A program made the position numbers and the translations under genes. From positions 1-64,000 of the forward strand of contig VGRW01000010.1 in NCBI GenBank assembly GCA_016875225.1: a stretch of 64,000 bases of DNA, given 5' to 3'. Shown piece after piece: positions 35,249-43,998 of this stretch (within the stretch, counting starts at the first letter, position 1; each line of letters starts with the position of its first letter). The notes under the pieces were generated by a model, which made no database searches, was not told the DNA's origin, and saw only the letters and a program-made list of their open reading frames with translations. This DNA is from Deltaproteobacteria bacterium. Lineage in GTDB: Bacteria; Myxococcota_A; UBA9160; SZUA-336.

Positions 35249-37162
35249 ATGGCGAACCTCGAGCCGCTGATGCGGCGCAACTTCCTGGAGTACGCGAGCT
35301 ACACGATCCTCGATCGCGCGCTCCCGGACCTGCGCGACGGCTGCAAGCCGGTGCAGCGGCGGCTTCTGCACACGCTCTTCACGATGGACGACGGCCTGTT
35401 CCACAAGGTCGCCAACGTGATCGGCGAGACGATGAAGCTGCACCCGCACGGCGACGTATCGATCGGCGACGCGCTGGTGGTGCTCGCGAACAAGGACTAC
35501 TTCGTCGAGCGGCAGGGAAACTTCGGGAATCCCGTCACCGGCCATCCGGCTGCGGCCGCGCGCTACATCGAGTGCCGGCTCACGCCGCTCGCGCGCGAGA
35601 CGCTCTTCAATCCGAACCTGACCGAGTTCGCGCCGAGCTACGACGGGCGCAGGCTCGAGCCGGTGTTCCTGCCCGCGAAGCTGCCGGTCACGCTCCTGCT
35701 CGGCATCGAAGGCATCGCCGTGGGCATGGCCACGCGCATCCTGCCGCACAACTTCGTCGAGCTGCTGCGCGGGCAGATCGCGATCCTGTCTGGCGAGAAA
35801 TACAAGCTCGTGCCCGACTTTCCGACCGGCGGCCTGATGGACGTCTCCGAGTACGACAAGGGCCGCGGCAAGGTGAAGGTGCGCGCGAGGATCGAGGCGC
35901 GCGGCGAGAAGACCGTCGTGATCCGCGAGATTCCGTTCGGCACCACGACCGAATCGCTGATCGCCTCGATCGAGGACGCGTCGCAGAAGGGCCGAGTGAA
36001 GATCACCGGCATCGACGACTTCACCACCGACAAGGTCGAGATCGAGCTCTCGCTTTCGCGCGGGGTCTACGCCGAGGAGGTGATCCCGCAGCTCTACGCG
36101 TACACCGAGTGCGAGGTCTCGCTCTCGTCCTCGCTGCTCGCGATCCGCGGGCAGAAACCCGTCGAGCTGACCGTGAACGAGGTGCTCGAGGACGCGACCG
36201 CGCGCCTGCGCGAGCAGATCAAGGCCGAGCTCGAGTGGGACGAGAGCCGACTCGTCGATCGCCAGCACTGGATGACGCTCGAGCGCGTCTTCATCGAGAA
36301 CCGCGTCTACAAGAAGATCGAGACCGCGAAGACCGAGGAGAAGGTCTTCGAGGCGGTCCACAAGGGCATGGCCGAGTTCCGCGCCGACTTCGTGCGCGAG
36401 ATGAACGACGACGACGTGAAGCGCCTGCTCGAAATCCGCATCCGCCGCATCTCCGCCTACGACATCGAGAAGCACGCAAGCGAGCTCGAAGCCGTGCTCT
36501 CCGAGCTGACGGAGGTGCGCAGAAAGCTCAAGCACCTGACCAAGACGGTGATCGCCTGGCTCGAGGGCCTGATCGAGAAGTACGGCGAGAAGTACAAGCG
36601 CCGCACCAAGGTCACGTCGATCGACGAGATCGACAAGAAGGCGGTGGCGACCGCGAATCTGCGCCTCTCCTACGACGACGAGACCGGCTTCTTCGGCTCC
36701 GACGTGCGCGGCTCCGAGTTCGCGCTCGCCGTCTCGGAGTACGACCGCGTGCTGGCGGTCTCGAGCGACGGCACCTACCGCGTCATGCAGGCGCCGAAGA
36801 AGGTGCTGCTGCCGCGCAAGGTGCTCTGGGTCGGCGTCTTCGATCCGGAGCAGGGGAAGGACTTCACGCTGGTCTGGCGCGACGCCGAACGCAACGCCTT
36901 CGGCAAGCGCGTGCACATCTCGAGCTACATCCGCGACAAGGAGTACCGCTTCTTCAAGGACGAGCAGGGCAAGCTCGACCTGCTGCTCGAGGACGACTTG
37001 CGGCCCGGGCGCGTGCACCTGCAGTTCGTGGCCGCGAAGCGGCAGCGCCAGAAGGAGTGCGATTTCGATCTGGGCGAGCTCGAGTTCGCCGGCCTCACCG
37101 CGCGCGGGCAGCGCCTGGCGCCGAAACCGGTCGCGCGCGTAAAACACGTTCCCGTGAAGTGA
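35249..37162 (+). CDS. parC: DNA topoisomerase IV subunit A, compact form
   Basis: A 637-residue breakage-reunion subunit, about 100 residues shorter than E. coli ParC because the C-terminal beta-pinwheel is reduced. The catalytic tyrosine is Tyr106 in AAAARYIECRL, with the adjacent arginine conserved. The helix carrying the quinolone-resistance determinants reads LHPHGDVSIGDALVV: the site of the usual drug-contact serine is Val70 and the glutamate is Asp74. It is coupled to parE (stop and start separated by one base). Confidence 0.93.
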   Translation: MANLEPLMRRNFLEYASYTILDRALPDLRDGCKPVQRRLLHTLFTMDDGLFHKVANVIGETMKLHPHGDVSIGDALVVLANKDYFVERQGNFGNPVTGHPAAAARYIECRLTPLARETLFNPNLTEFAPSYDGRRLEPVFLPAKLPVTLLLGIEGIAVGMATRILPHNFVELLRGQIAILSGEKYKLVPDFPTGGLMDVSEYDKGRGKVKVRARIEARGEKTVVIREIPFGTTTESLIASIEDASQKGRVKITGIDDFTTDKVEIELSLSRGVYAEEVIPQLYAYTECEVSLSSSLLAIRGQKPVELTVNEVLEDATARLREQIKAELEWDESRLVDRQHWMTLERVFIENRVYKKIETAKTEEKVFEAVHKGMAEFRADFVREMNDDDVKRLLEIRIRRISAYDIEKHASELEAVLSELTEVRRKLKHLTKTVIAWLEGLIEKYGEKYKRRTKVTSIDEIDKKAVATANLRLSYDDETGFFGSDVRGSEFALAVSEYDRVLAVSSDGTYRVMQAPKKVLLPRKVLWVGVFDPEQGKDFTLVWRDAERNAFGKRVHISSYIRDKEYRFFKDEQGKLDLLLEDDLRPGRVHLQFVAAKRQRQKECDFDLGELEFAGLTARGQRLAPKPVARVKHVPVK

Positions 37163-37187
37163 AGCGGGGAGTACACTTCACCGCATC

Positions 37188-38156
37188 ATGGGGCGAAGAC
37201 TCGGATTCGCGCTCGGAGCCCTGTTCGGCCTCGCATTCCTCGCCGTCGCCTACGTCTCGGTAGGTCTGTTTCTCGCGCATCGGCAGATTCGCAATCTCGA
37301 CCCGGAGCTTCCCGAGGTGGACGCGATCCTGGCGTTCGACCCCGCCGCGGATCTGCCGGTGAGCCTGTCGTGGCTGAACACTGCGAGTCAGAAGATGCCA
37401 CGCTCCGCGGTGCTCGAGCCGTCCCTGGATCCGACGCCTGACGCGTCCTACACGATGGCCCATGCCTCTTTCGTGCTCGAGTGGTCGGACGGGAGGATCT
37501 TCCTGGTCGACGCGGGAATGGATCGCGACGCCGCGCTCGATTTCGGAAAGCCGCTCGAGCTCCTGGCCGGCGCCGAACCGATGGTTCCGCTCGGCTCGAT
37601 CGCCGAGAAGCTCGGAGCTTCGCTGCAGCGTGTCGAGGCGATCGCCTTCACGCACGAGCACGCCGACCACACCCAGGGCGTCGCCGCACTGTGTCGCCTG
37701 CACACGAAGCCGCTGCGGCTGATCCAGAATCGGCTGCAGTTCGAGCAGTCGAACTACACGACGCGCGGGGCGCAGAAGCAGATCGCGGAAGCGCCGTGCC
37801 TCGAGCGCGAGGTCGCCGAAGGCGGCCCGCTATTCGCCGTGCGCGGGTTCCCGGGGCTCGCCTTCTTCGCGGCGGCGGGCCACACCCCCGGCTCGCAGGT
37901 CTTCGTTGCGCACGTGCGGGGAAGCGCGGGCGTGCGGACCTACCTGCTCACGGGGGACGTCGTGAACCAGATCGACGGCGTGCGCGGGAACATCCCCAAG
38001 CCCCGGCTCTACGAGATGCTGGTCGTGCCGGAAGCGCCCGAGCGCCTCGACGCGCTGCGCCGGCTGCTCGCCGAGCTCGAGCGCGATCACGGCGCCTCGC
38101 TGCTCGTCTCGCACGATCAGCTCTCGCTCGAGGCGAGCGGCGTTCGCGGCGAGTAG
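37188..38156 (+). CDS. Metallo-beta-lactamase-fold hydrolase, membrane-anchored
   Basis: A 322-residue protein. An N-terminal hydrophobic helix (about 8-30) likely anchors it in the membrane or acts as a signal. The MBL domain has the zinc-binding HEHADH (His156, His158, Asp160, His161), a later GHTPGSQ and the LLTGDVVNQ aspartate. Function unknown; the family includes lipases, glyoxalase-like and nuclease enzymes. It follows parC after 25 bases. Confidence 0.86.
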   Translation: MGRRLGFALGALFGLAFLAVAYVSVGLFLAHRQIRNLDPELPEVDAILAFDPAADLPVSLSWLNTASQKMPRSAVLEPSLDPTPDASYTMAHASFVLEWSDGRIFLVDAGMDRDAALDFGKPLELLAGAEPMVPLGSIAEKLGASLQRVEAIAFTHEHADHTQGVAALCRLHTKPLRLIQNRLQFEQSNYTTRGAQKQIAEAPCLEREVAEGGPLFAVRGFPGLAFFAAAGHTPGSQVFVAHVRGSAGVRTYLLTGDVVNQIDGVRGNIPKPRLYEMLVVPEAPERLDALRRLLAELERDHGASLLVSHDQLSLEASGVRGE

Positions 38157-38163
38157 CACGCGG

Positions 38164-38169
38164 TATCCT
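38164..38169 (+). promoter_or_regulatory. -10-like element before the DMT transporter
   Basis: TATCCT (four of six) lies eight bases before the ATG at 38178. Confidence 0.3.
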
Positions 38170-38177
38170 GCGCGCGA

Positions 38178-39056
38178 ATGTCGATCCAGGTGCTTCTCGT
38201 GGCGCTGCTCGCCCAGACCTGCGGGGGGCTCGCGCCGATCCTGACCAAGCTCGCGCTCGCGGGGATGGGGCCGTGGACCATGGTCGCCGCGCGTCAGATC
38301 CTCGGCGTGCTCGTACTGATCGCGATCGACCGGGCGACGCAGGGCGGCACGCGGAAGCGCGAGGCGTTCACGCGGCGCGACTGGGGCCTGCTGCTGCTGC
38401 TCTCCTGGGCCGGGTTCGCGCTGCCGCAGATCCTGCTCGCGAGCGGCATCGCGCTCTCGACGGGGACGAGCGGCGCCCTGCTCTCGCCGCTCGAGCCGAT
38501 CGGCATCCTCGCCGGCGGCTGGCTCTTCCTGCGCGAGCGGCTCTCTCCGCTTCGCATCGCGTCGGTCGTGATCGGGGCGATCGGCGCGCTGCTGATCATC
38601 CTGCAGGGAGCCGTCCGGCCCGAGCTCGGCGACCCGCTCGGAGACGGCCTGATCGCGCTCGGACACGTGGCCTGGGCGATCTACACCCTCGCGGCGAAGC
38701 CGCTGCTCGCGCGCCACGACGCGATGCGCGTCTCGCTCGCAGCGGTGCTGCTCTCGATTCCGCCGCTGCTTCTGCTCGCGCTCGGCGAGGACTTCTCGCT
38801 CGAGCGCGCGCTGCCGGCGCTCGTCTGGGTCGTCGCGCTGGCGCTACTGGCGACCGCGCTGGGCTCGTGGTCGTGGAACTGGGCGCTCGGTCGGATGAGC
38901 GCTGGAACCATGGCGGCGTTCATCTTCGTGCAGCCTGTCGTCGGCCTCGCGGCCGGTCACTTCGCGCTGGGCGAGCCGGTCGGCGCGCTCGCGCTGGTGG
39001 GGGCCGCCGTGATCCTCGGCGGTGTCACGCTCGAGGCTGCACGCGGGGGCGCCTGA
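38178..39056 (+). CDS. EamA/DMT-superfamily transporter
   Basis: A 292-residue inner-membrane exporter with two tandem EamA domains of five helices each, the second ending in WNWALGRMSAGTMAAFIFVQPVVG, the typical DMT hinge. Substrates in the family are amino acids, drugs or nucleotide-like metabolites; none can be named here. It is convergent with the 1352-residue gene and overlaps its 3' end by 32 bases. Confidence 0.9.
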   Translation: MSIQVLLVALLAQTCGGLAPILTKLALAGMGPWTMVAARQILGVLVLIAIDRATQGGTRKREAFTRRDWGLLLLLSWAGFALPQILLASGIALSTGTSGALLSPLEPIGILAGGWLFLRERLSPLRIASVVIGAIGALLIILQGAVRPELGDPLGDGLIALGHVAWAIYTLAAKPLLARHDAMRVSLAAVLLSIPPLLLLALGEDFSLERALPALVWVVALALLATALGSWSWNWALGRMSAGTMAAFIFVQPVVGLAAGHFALGEPVGALALVGAAVILGGVTLEAARGGA

Positions 39057-42000
39057 GCGCGCCGCGGCGCCACAGACCGCCGGTCCCGAAGGACTCCCAG
39101 CCGAAGCGCAGCCAGCCGAGCAGCGCGTGCGCGAGCCAGAGCGCCCAGGCCAGCATCGCGAGCCGGTACACGAAGAGCGGCACCGAGAGCGCGAACGCGC
39201 CCGGAAGCTCGGCCGCGGAGCGGTCCTGGTACCAGCGCAGCAGCTCGCGCGTCGACCCGTTGCCGCGGATCTGCATCTCTGGCGAGCCGAGCAGCCCCTG
39301 CTGGATCGCGAAGATCAGGCCCCCGAGCGCGAGGAGCGTCCAGCCGACGAGCGCGACCTGAAGCGTGACGAAGGCGACGTCGCCGTGAGGCGGGTGCGCG
39401 CGACGCCAGCCGAGCAGAAGCAGCCAGCCGACGATCGCGAGCGCGAGCCACACCTCCACCTGCGTGAGTCCGACGAGGAGCAGGATCCAGCTCGTGACTC
39501 CGAGCGGCGTGAGCTTCGTTTGCGCCAGGCCGAGCGCCAGCAGCAGCGCGACCGCGAGCATGCTCCAGAACAGAACCGCGGGACCCAGACGGGGCCCGCC
39601 GAGCACGAGCACCCAGCGGTCGAGCGGAAGCTCGAGCTCGAGCTCGACGTTCACGGCGTGCGATCCGACACCGACCGGTGGCATGCGCCAGAGAAAGGAG
39701 ATTCCCATGGGCGTTCGCCAGGCGAGCTCCGCCGCGTGCGCGCCGGGCCGGATCGGCAGCACCACCCGGCTCCCGAGCTGGCGCAGCGGCTGTACCTCGC
39801 CGTCGATCGTCACGCTCGAAAGCTCCGCGCCCTCCGGCAGGGTGACTTCGTGCTGCGCGCCGCGGCTCGCGCGCACGCTGAGCGCGAGCTTCGCGTCGCT
39901 CGCGCGCAGACCGGGCGTCACGCGCAGCGCCGCGCGGTCGATCGTGAGCGTCGGCCCGGGCACGGCCTCGGGCCGCGTCACTCGTAGCTCGATCGCCTCG
40001 CCGGGCCAGGGCCGGAACTCGCGCGCGCGCGGCGCGGCCAAGCCCTCGCCTTGGATCGCCGGAATTCCCGTTGCATCGACGTGCCAGATCGGCGAGGCGT
40101 CCACGCGCCACACCTCGAGCCAGAGATCGCTCTCGGGCGCCGCGAGCGCGATCCGATCCGTCTGCGCGAGCGAGGAGCCGAAGACGACCTCGGCTGCGTC
40201 GGGCGCGAAGCTCACCTGGGCGCGGCCGTCGACCACCCGCACGCCCGCGCTCGTCACGGACTCGCCCGCGAGAAGCGGAACTTCCAGGAACAGGGCCTTC
40301 CCTGCGGGGGTCAGGCGCGCGACGCGCGTCTCGACCTGCCAGACGATCCCGAGCGAGAGCTCGCGCTCGATGCGAACGAAATTCGGGAGCTCTCCGGGCT
40401 CGAGCGCCTTCGGTCCCTCGCCTGCGGCGCGCGCGATCCGCGCCAGCTGCAGGCTCGAATCCGCGCGGCCATCGTCGTGAAGGCCGTGCACACGCCAGCC
40501 CGAGACCTGGACCTCGACCCGGTGCGGGCGCAGCGGCAGCGGCAGCTCGACCGCCTCGCGGTCGGGAAGCGGACCCTCCAACACCACTTGGTGGACCCCA
40601 GGCTCGAGTCCGAGCCAGAGCACACCGTCGGCATCGCGCGCGAGTGCGCTCGCGGGCGCGCCGTCCACGCTCACGAGCTCAGGCGTCCAATCGGCCGCCC
40701 CGCCCGGAAGCGGCACGGCCGTGCGCGCTGCCGCCGCGATCTCGATTCGCGCGCGCATCCGCAGCGCGTCGATCTCGAGCCGCATTCGCGGGCTCTCGGC
40801 ACAGGTCGGCGCGCAGGAGGGAAGCTCGAGCAGTCGGGCTCGGAGCTGCTCGAGCAGATCGGCCGGCGGGAACTCGCTCGCGCGCGCGGCGCCCGTCGGC
40901 GCGAGCAGGAACGCCAGCGCCGCGAGCGAAGCGGCTGCCGCTCCGCGCCGTGCGCGCAGCCACGCGCCGAGGCGGTCGTCGAAGTCGCTCGCAGCCGCGA
41001 AGAGCGCGATCAGAAGCGCCACCCGCAGCCAGCCGAGCGCGAAGTTCAGAGCGGGCGGAACGAGCCAGAGCCGAAGCTCCTGCATGCGCTCCACCGGTCC
41101 GTTCCAGCCGAGCCGGACGCTGCGCCAGGTCCACGAGGGCAGGCCCGGCCCCGTCGAGACGAGCGCGCCGGGCTCGGGCGCGTAGTAGCTCGAGCGCGCG
41201 CGCTTTCGCGCCGCCTCGCGCGGCCTTCTCTCGTAGGCCCGGCCCTCGTCCGCTTCGCTCGTGGCGAGCGGCTGCTCGGCAAGCTCCCCTTTCGCGAGAA
41301 CGGCGGACGCCGGCGCAAGCGACGCCGGAAACGCGAGCGCGTCGGGCTGCTCGAGCGCGGGGTACACCGCCATGCGTAGCTGGCCGATCGCGAACGGCAC
41401 CGCGATCGCGACCAGGAGCACGAAGGCCGCGAGCCGCAGTCCGAGAAGCAGCGTGCGGAGCCGGCCCTCGGCCAGCAGGCGCACGAGCGCTTGTGCGGCC
41501 AGGAGCAGGAGCCACGCGTAGCGCGGCGCGCCGGATTCGGGCCAGATCAGCGCGAGCGCGACGGCCGCGACCGCACCCCAAGCGCGCGAGCGCAGCCGCG
41601 AGATCGCGAGCGCGATCACGAGCACCAGGAACAGGTCGAGCAAAGTCCAGGAACGGATCCACGTCTCGGAGACCGAATCCACGCCGCTGGCGTGGAGGAT
41701 GCGCCAGCCCGGCGGCAGCTGCAGCGTTGCCGCTACGCTCGCGAAGTCGTGGTCCCAGCCGACCGCGGGAAGCGCGCGAAGCACGCCGTCGAAGCGGCCG
41801 TCGGCCTCGATCGCCGCGCTGCCCTGGCGAAGCTCGACGCCCGGGGCCGAGCCCTCGCCGACGCGCCCGATCAGCTGATCTACGCCGTCGACCGAGACGC
41901 GGCCGAGCTGGGACGGCTGCGGCATGTCGAGCCGCCAGCTGCGCGAGAGCCTTCCCGAGATGCGATCGTGGAAGGTGTAGCCGGTGCCGGCGAAATCGAG

Positions 42001-43083
42001 CCAGAGCGTTCGCTCGAGCGCGAGCTCGTCGGCCGCTGGATCGGCGTCGCCGCGGTGCTTCTCCGCGAGCGTCATCGCGCTCTCCTGCACGACGGCATAC
42101 GCCGGAAGGTGTCGCCACTCGGCGGGAAGCGTGGTCTGCTGCGGATCGACCGCCGGCACGCCCTGGACCTCGACGGCGCGAAGTCTCGGCTCGGCCTCGA
42201 ACGCCCAGATCTCCGTTTCCGGCCAGGGCGGCGCGGCGGCCGCCGGCCCGAGCGACGACACGGGCGCGACGCTGCGCGCGCGCACGCTCACCAGCCAGTC
42301 CCCGGGGCTCACCTGCACGCGAAGAAGGCCGTCGCTCTCGAGCCGCGCCGGAAGCGCGCTCTCGAGCTCGAGCGGGACCAGCCCGGCCGGGAGCACCGGC
42401 CCGAGCGAGACCTCGCGGGCCGTCCCCGAGACCCGCAGCTCGATTCGCGTCTCGAGCTCGAGCGGGATCGAGTCGCGCACTAGCCGGTTCACGACGAGAT
42501 CGATCCGACTCTCGGCGGTGTCGGGAGTCGACCTCTCGCGCAGCCAGACGCGTCCGTCCGGATCGCGTCGCGGACGTTCGATCCCAGCGCCCGCGACGCG
42601 CAGCGAGAGCAGCGCCGTGTCGGGCGGGACCACGATCCCTTCGGGCAGCGTCGAATAGCCGAAGGCTCCCGTCGCGACGTGGCGACCGGCTTCGAGCCAG
42701 ACCGAGGGCGAGCCTTCGCGCAGCAGGACGCTCGCGGGCGCCCCGTCGACCTCGACGTCCTGCGGCCAGAGCGCGGCGTCGCCGGGCAGGCGCAGCCACG
42801 CCGCTACGTCGAGCCGAACCTCGCTTCGAAAGCGCCCGGCGAGCGCCCCCATGTCGAGCTCGACGCGCGCCGGAAATGAACACAGTCGAGTGTCGGTCCT
42901 GCCGAGCACCAGCGCGCAGCCCGCGTCCTCCGAGCCGCGCAGCACCCAGTCGATCCATGGTGCCAGCGGCTCCGGCACCTGCGAGCGCAGCAGCGGCTCG
43001 CCCGCGGAGAGCATCGGAATCGAAACGAGACTCGAGCCCACCAAGAGCCAGAGCCGAAGGCTCCGGCGAATCACGCCTCGCAT
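39025..43083 (-). CDS. Large membrane protein with internally duplicated envelope module
   Basis: A 1352-residue protein of unknown function. A signal or anchor helix is at about 8-24. Residues ~55-460 and ~750-1150 are two diverged copies of one beta-rich module: each has a CxxxxxCxx... start, an EVDGAPAS / SVDGAPAS strand with ~30 following residues aligned, and an inner GVPAVD / GIPAIQ segment before a Trp-Arg-Pro-rich stretch. The parts between and after contain about ten hydrophobic helices (roughly 475-570, 675-735 and 1165-1260, 1295-1325). It may display two envelope domains from a multi-helix scaffold. TAGACT lies seven bases before the ATG. Confidence 0.75.
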   Translation of the reverse strand: MRGVIRRSLRLWLLVGSSLVSIPMLSAGEPLLRSQVPEPLAPWIDWVLRGSEDAGCALVLGRTDTRLCSFPARVELDMGALAGRFRSEVRLDVAAWLRLPGDAALWPQDVEVDGAPASVLLREGSPSVWLEAGRHVATGAFGYSTLPEGIVVPPDTALLSLRVAGAGIERPRRDPDGRVWLRERSTPDTAESRIDLVVNRLVRDSIPLELETRIELRVSGTAREVSLGPVLPAGLVPLELESALPARLESDGLLRVQVSPGDWLVSVRARSVAPVSSLGPAAAAPPWPETEIWAFEAEPRLRAVEVQGVPAVDPQQTTLPAEWRHLPAYAVVQESAMTLAEKHRGDADPAADELALERTLWLDFAGTGYTFHDRISGRLSRSWRLDMPQPSQLGRVSVDGVDQLIGRVGEGSAPGVELRQGSAAIEADGRFDGVLRALPAVGWDHDFASVAATLQLPPGWRILHASGVDSVSETWIRSWTLLDLFLVLVIALAISRLRSRAWGAVAAVALALIWPESGAPRYAWLLLLAAQALVRLLAEGRLRTLLLGLRLAAFVLLVAIAVPFAIGQLRMAVYPALEQPDALAFPASLAPASAVLAKGELAEQPLATSEADEGRAYERRPREAARKRARSSYYAPEPGALVSTGPGLPSWTWRSVRLGWNGPVERMQELRLWLVPPALNFALGWLRVALLIALFAAASDFDDRLGAWLRARRGAAAASLAALAFLLAPTGAARASEFPPADLLEQLRARLLELPSCAPTCAESPRMRLEIDALRMRARIEIAAAARTAVPLPGGAADWTPELVSVDGAPASALARDADGVLWLGLEPGVHQVVLEGPLPDREAVELPLPLRPHRVEVQVSGWRVHGLHDDGRADSSLQLARIARAAGEGPKALEPGELPNFVRIERELSLGIVWQVETRVARLTPAGKALFLEVPLLAGESVTSAGVRVVDGRAQVSFAPDAAEVVFGSSLAQTDRIALAAPESDLWLEVWRVDASPIWHVDATGIPAIQGEGLAAPRAREFRPWPGEAIELRVTRPEAVPGPTLTIDRAALRVTPGLRASDAKLALSVRASRGAQHEVTLPEGAELSSVTIDGEVQPLRQLGSRVVLPIRPGAHAAELAWRTPMGISFLWRMPPVGVGSHAVNVELELELPLDRWVLVLGGPRLGPAVLFWSMLAVALLLALGLAQTKLTPLGVTSWILLLVGLTQVEVWLALAIVGWLLLLGWRRAHPPHGDVAFVTLQVALVGWTLLALGGLIFAIQQGLLGSPEMQIRGNGSTRELLRWYQDRSAAELPGAFALSVPLFVYRLAMLAWALWLAHALLGWLRFGWESFGTGGLWRRGALRRPRVQPRA

Positions 43084-43090
43084 TCGACTC

Positions 43091-43096
43091 AGTCTA
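43091..43096 (-). promoter_or_regulatory. -10-like element before the 1352-residue gene
   Basis: TAGACT ends seven bases before the ATG at 43083. It is the same hexamer as at 30936 and 50159. Confidence 0.35.
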
Positions 43097-43104
43097 GCGG
43101 GCTT

Positions 43105-43998
43105 TCAGGCTCTCGCGTCCCGCCACGAGTCCAGGCTGTACAGGCCGACCGCGATCCAGATGCAGGCGAACGCGAAGGCGCGCAGGCGCGTGAACGGCTC
43201 GCCATACACGAGCACCGCGAGCAGGAACGAGAGCGTAGGCGAGAGATACTGGAAGATCCCCAGCGCCGAGAAGCTGAGCCGCCGGGCGGCGCTCGCGAAC
43301 CAGATCAGCGGCAGCGCGGTCACCACGCCGGAGAAGACCAGCAGCGAGCTGGTCCGCAGGTCGGCGGTTCCCAGATGACCCTCGCCGGTGTCGCCCAGGA
43401 CGAGGATGTACCCGAGCGCGAGCGGCGAGAGCAGCGCGGTCTCGAGGGCGAGCCCGGCGAGCGACGAGACCGGGGTCAGCTTCCGCACCAGCCCGTAAAG
43501 CCCGAAGGTCGCGGCGAGCGAGAGCGGCAGCCAGGGCGCCGCGCCCGAGCCGAAGCCGAGCGCGAGGACGCCGAGCGCAGCCACGCCGATCGCGATCCGC
43601 TGCACGCGGGAGAGGCGCTCGCCGAGCAGGAGCACGCCAAGCCCCACGTTCACCAGCGGGTTCAGGTAGTAGCCGAAGCTCGCCTCGACCAGGCGGCCGA
43701 CCGAGACCGACCAGATGAAGATCCCCCAGTTGATCGCGATCAGGCTGCCGCTCGCGAGCAGCGCGAGCCGGTGGCGCGGCGAGCGCAGCGCCGCGCGAAG
43801 CTCCTGGCTGCGGCCGAGCGCGGCCACGAGCGCCAGCGTGAAGAGCAGCGACCAGACCACGCGGTGCGCGAGGATCTCCGCGGGCGTGACGTTTCCGAGC
43901 GCCTTCCAGTACGCGGGAAGCACGCCCCAGAGCGAATACGCCGCGAGCGCGAAGCCCGCGCCAGCTAGCCCCAGATCGCGGGTTTCTTCGCGCGCCAC
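43105..43998 (-). CDS. rarD: EamA-family transporter RarD
   Basis: A 297-residue inner-membrane transporter of the DMT superfamily, RarD type, close to the E. coli length of 296. Motifs include GVLPAYWKAL near the N-terminus, HRVVWSLLF, INWGIFIWSVSVGRLVEASFG and QYLSPTLSFLLAVLVYGEP, all standard. I start at a GTG at 43998; its reading begins 34 bases inside the upstream amidase gene, the overlap consistent with a shared operon. Substrate not established for the family. Confidence 0.88.
   Translation of the reverse strand: MAREETRDLGLAGAGFALAAYSLWGVLPAYWKALGNVTPAEILAHRVVWSLLFTLALVAALGRSQELRAALRSPRHRLALLASGSLIAINWGIFIWSVSVGRLVEASFGYYLNPLVNVGLGVLLLGERLSRVQRIAIGVAALGVLALGFGSGAAPWLPLSLAATFGLYGLVRKLTPVSSLAGLALETALLSPLALGYILVLGDTGEGHLGTADLRTSSLLVFSGVVTALPLIWFASAARRLSFSALGIFQYLSPTLSFLLAVLVYGEPFTRLRAFAFACIWIAVGLYSLDSWRDARA

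Noticed and set aside
36291-36479. Small Arg/Ser-rich frames inside parC and elsewhere
   Set aside because: Out-of-frame shadows of parC with no ribosome-binding sites or conserved features.
40071-43097. 1008-codon plus-strand open frame
   Set aside because: Antisense to the 1352-residue gene; composition is dominated by Arg, Ala and Pro with no domains.
43965-43998. rarD-amidase 34-base overlap as evidence of frameshift
   Set aside because: Both proteins are full length for their families and each shows its normal ends; such overlaps are common in compact operons.
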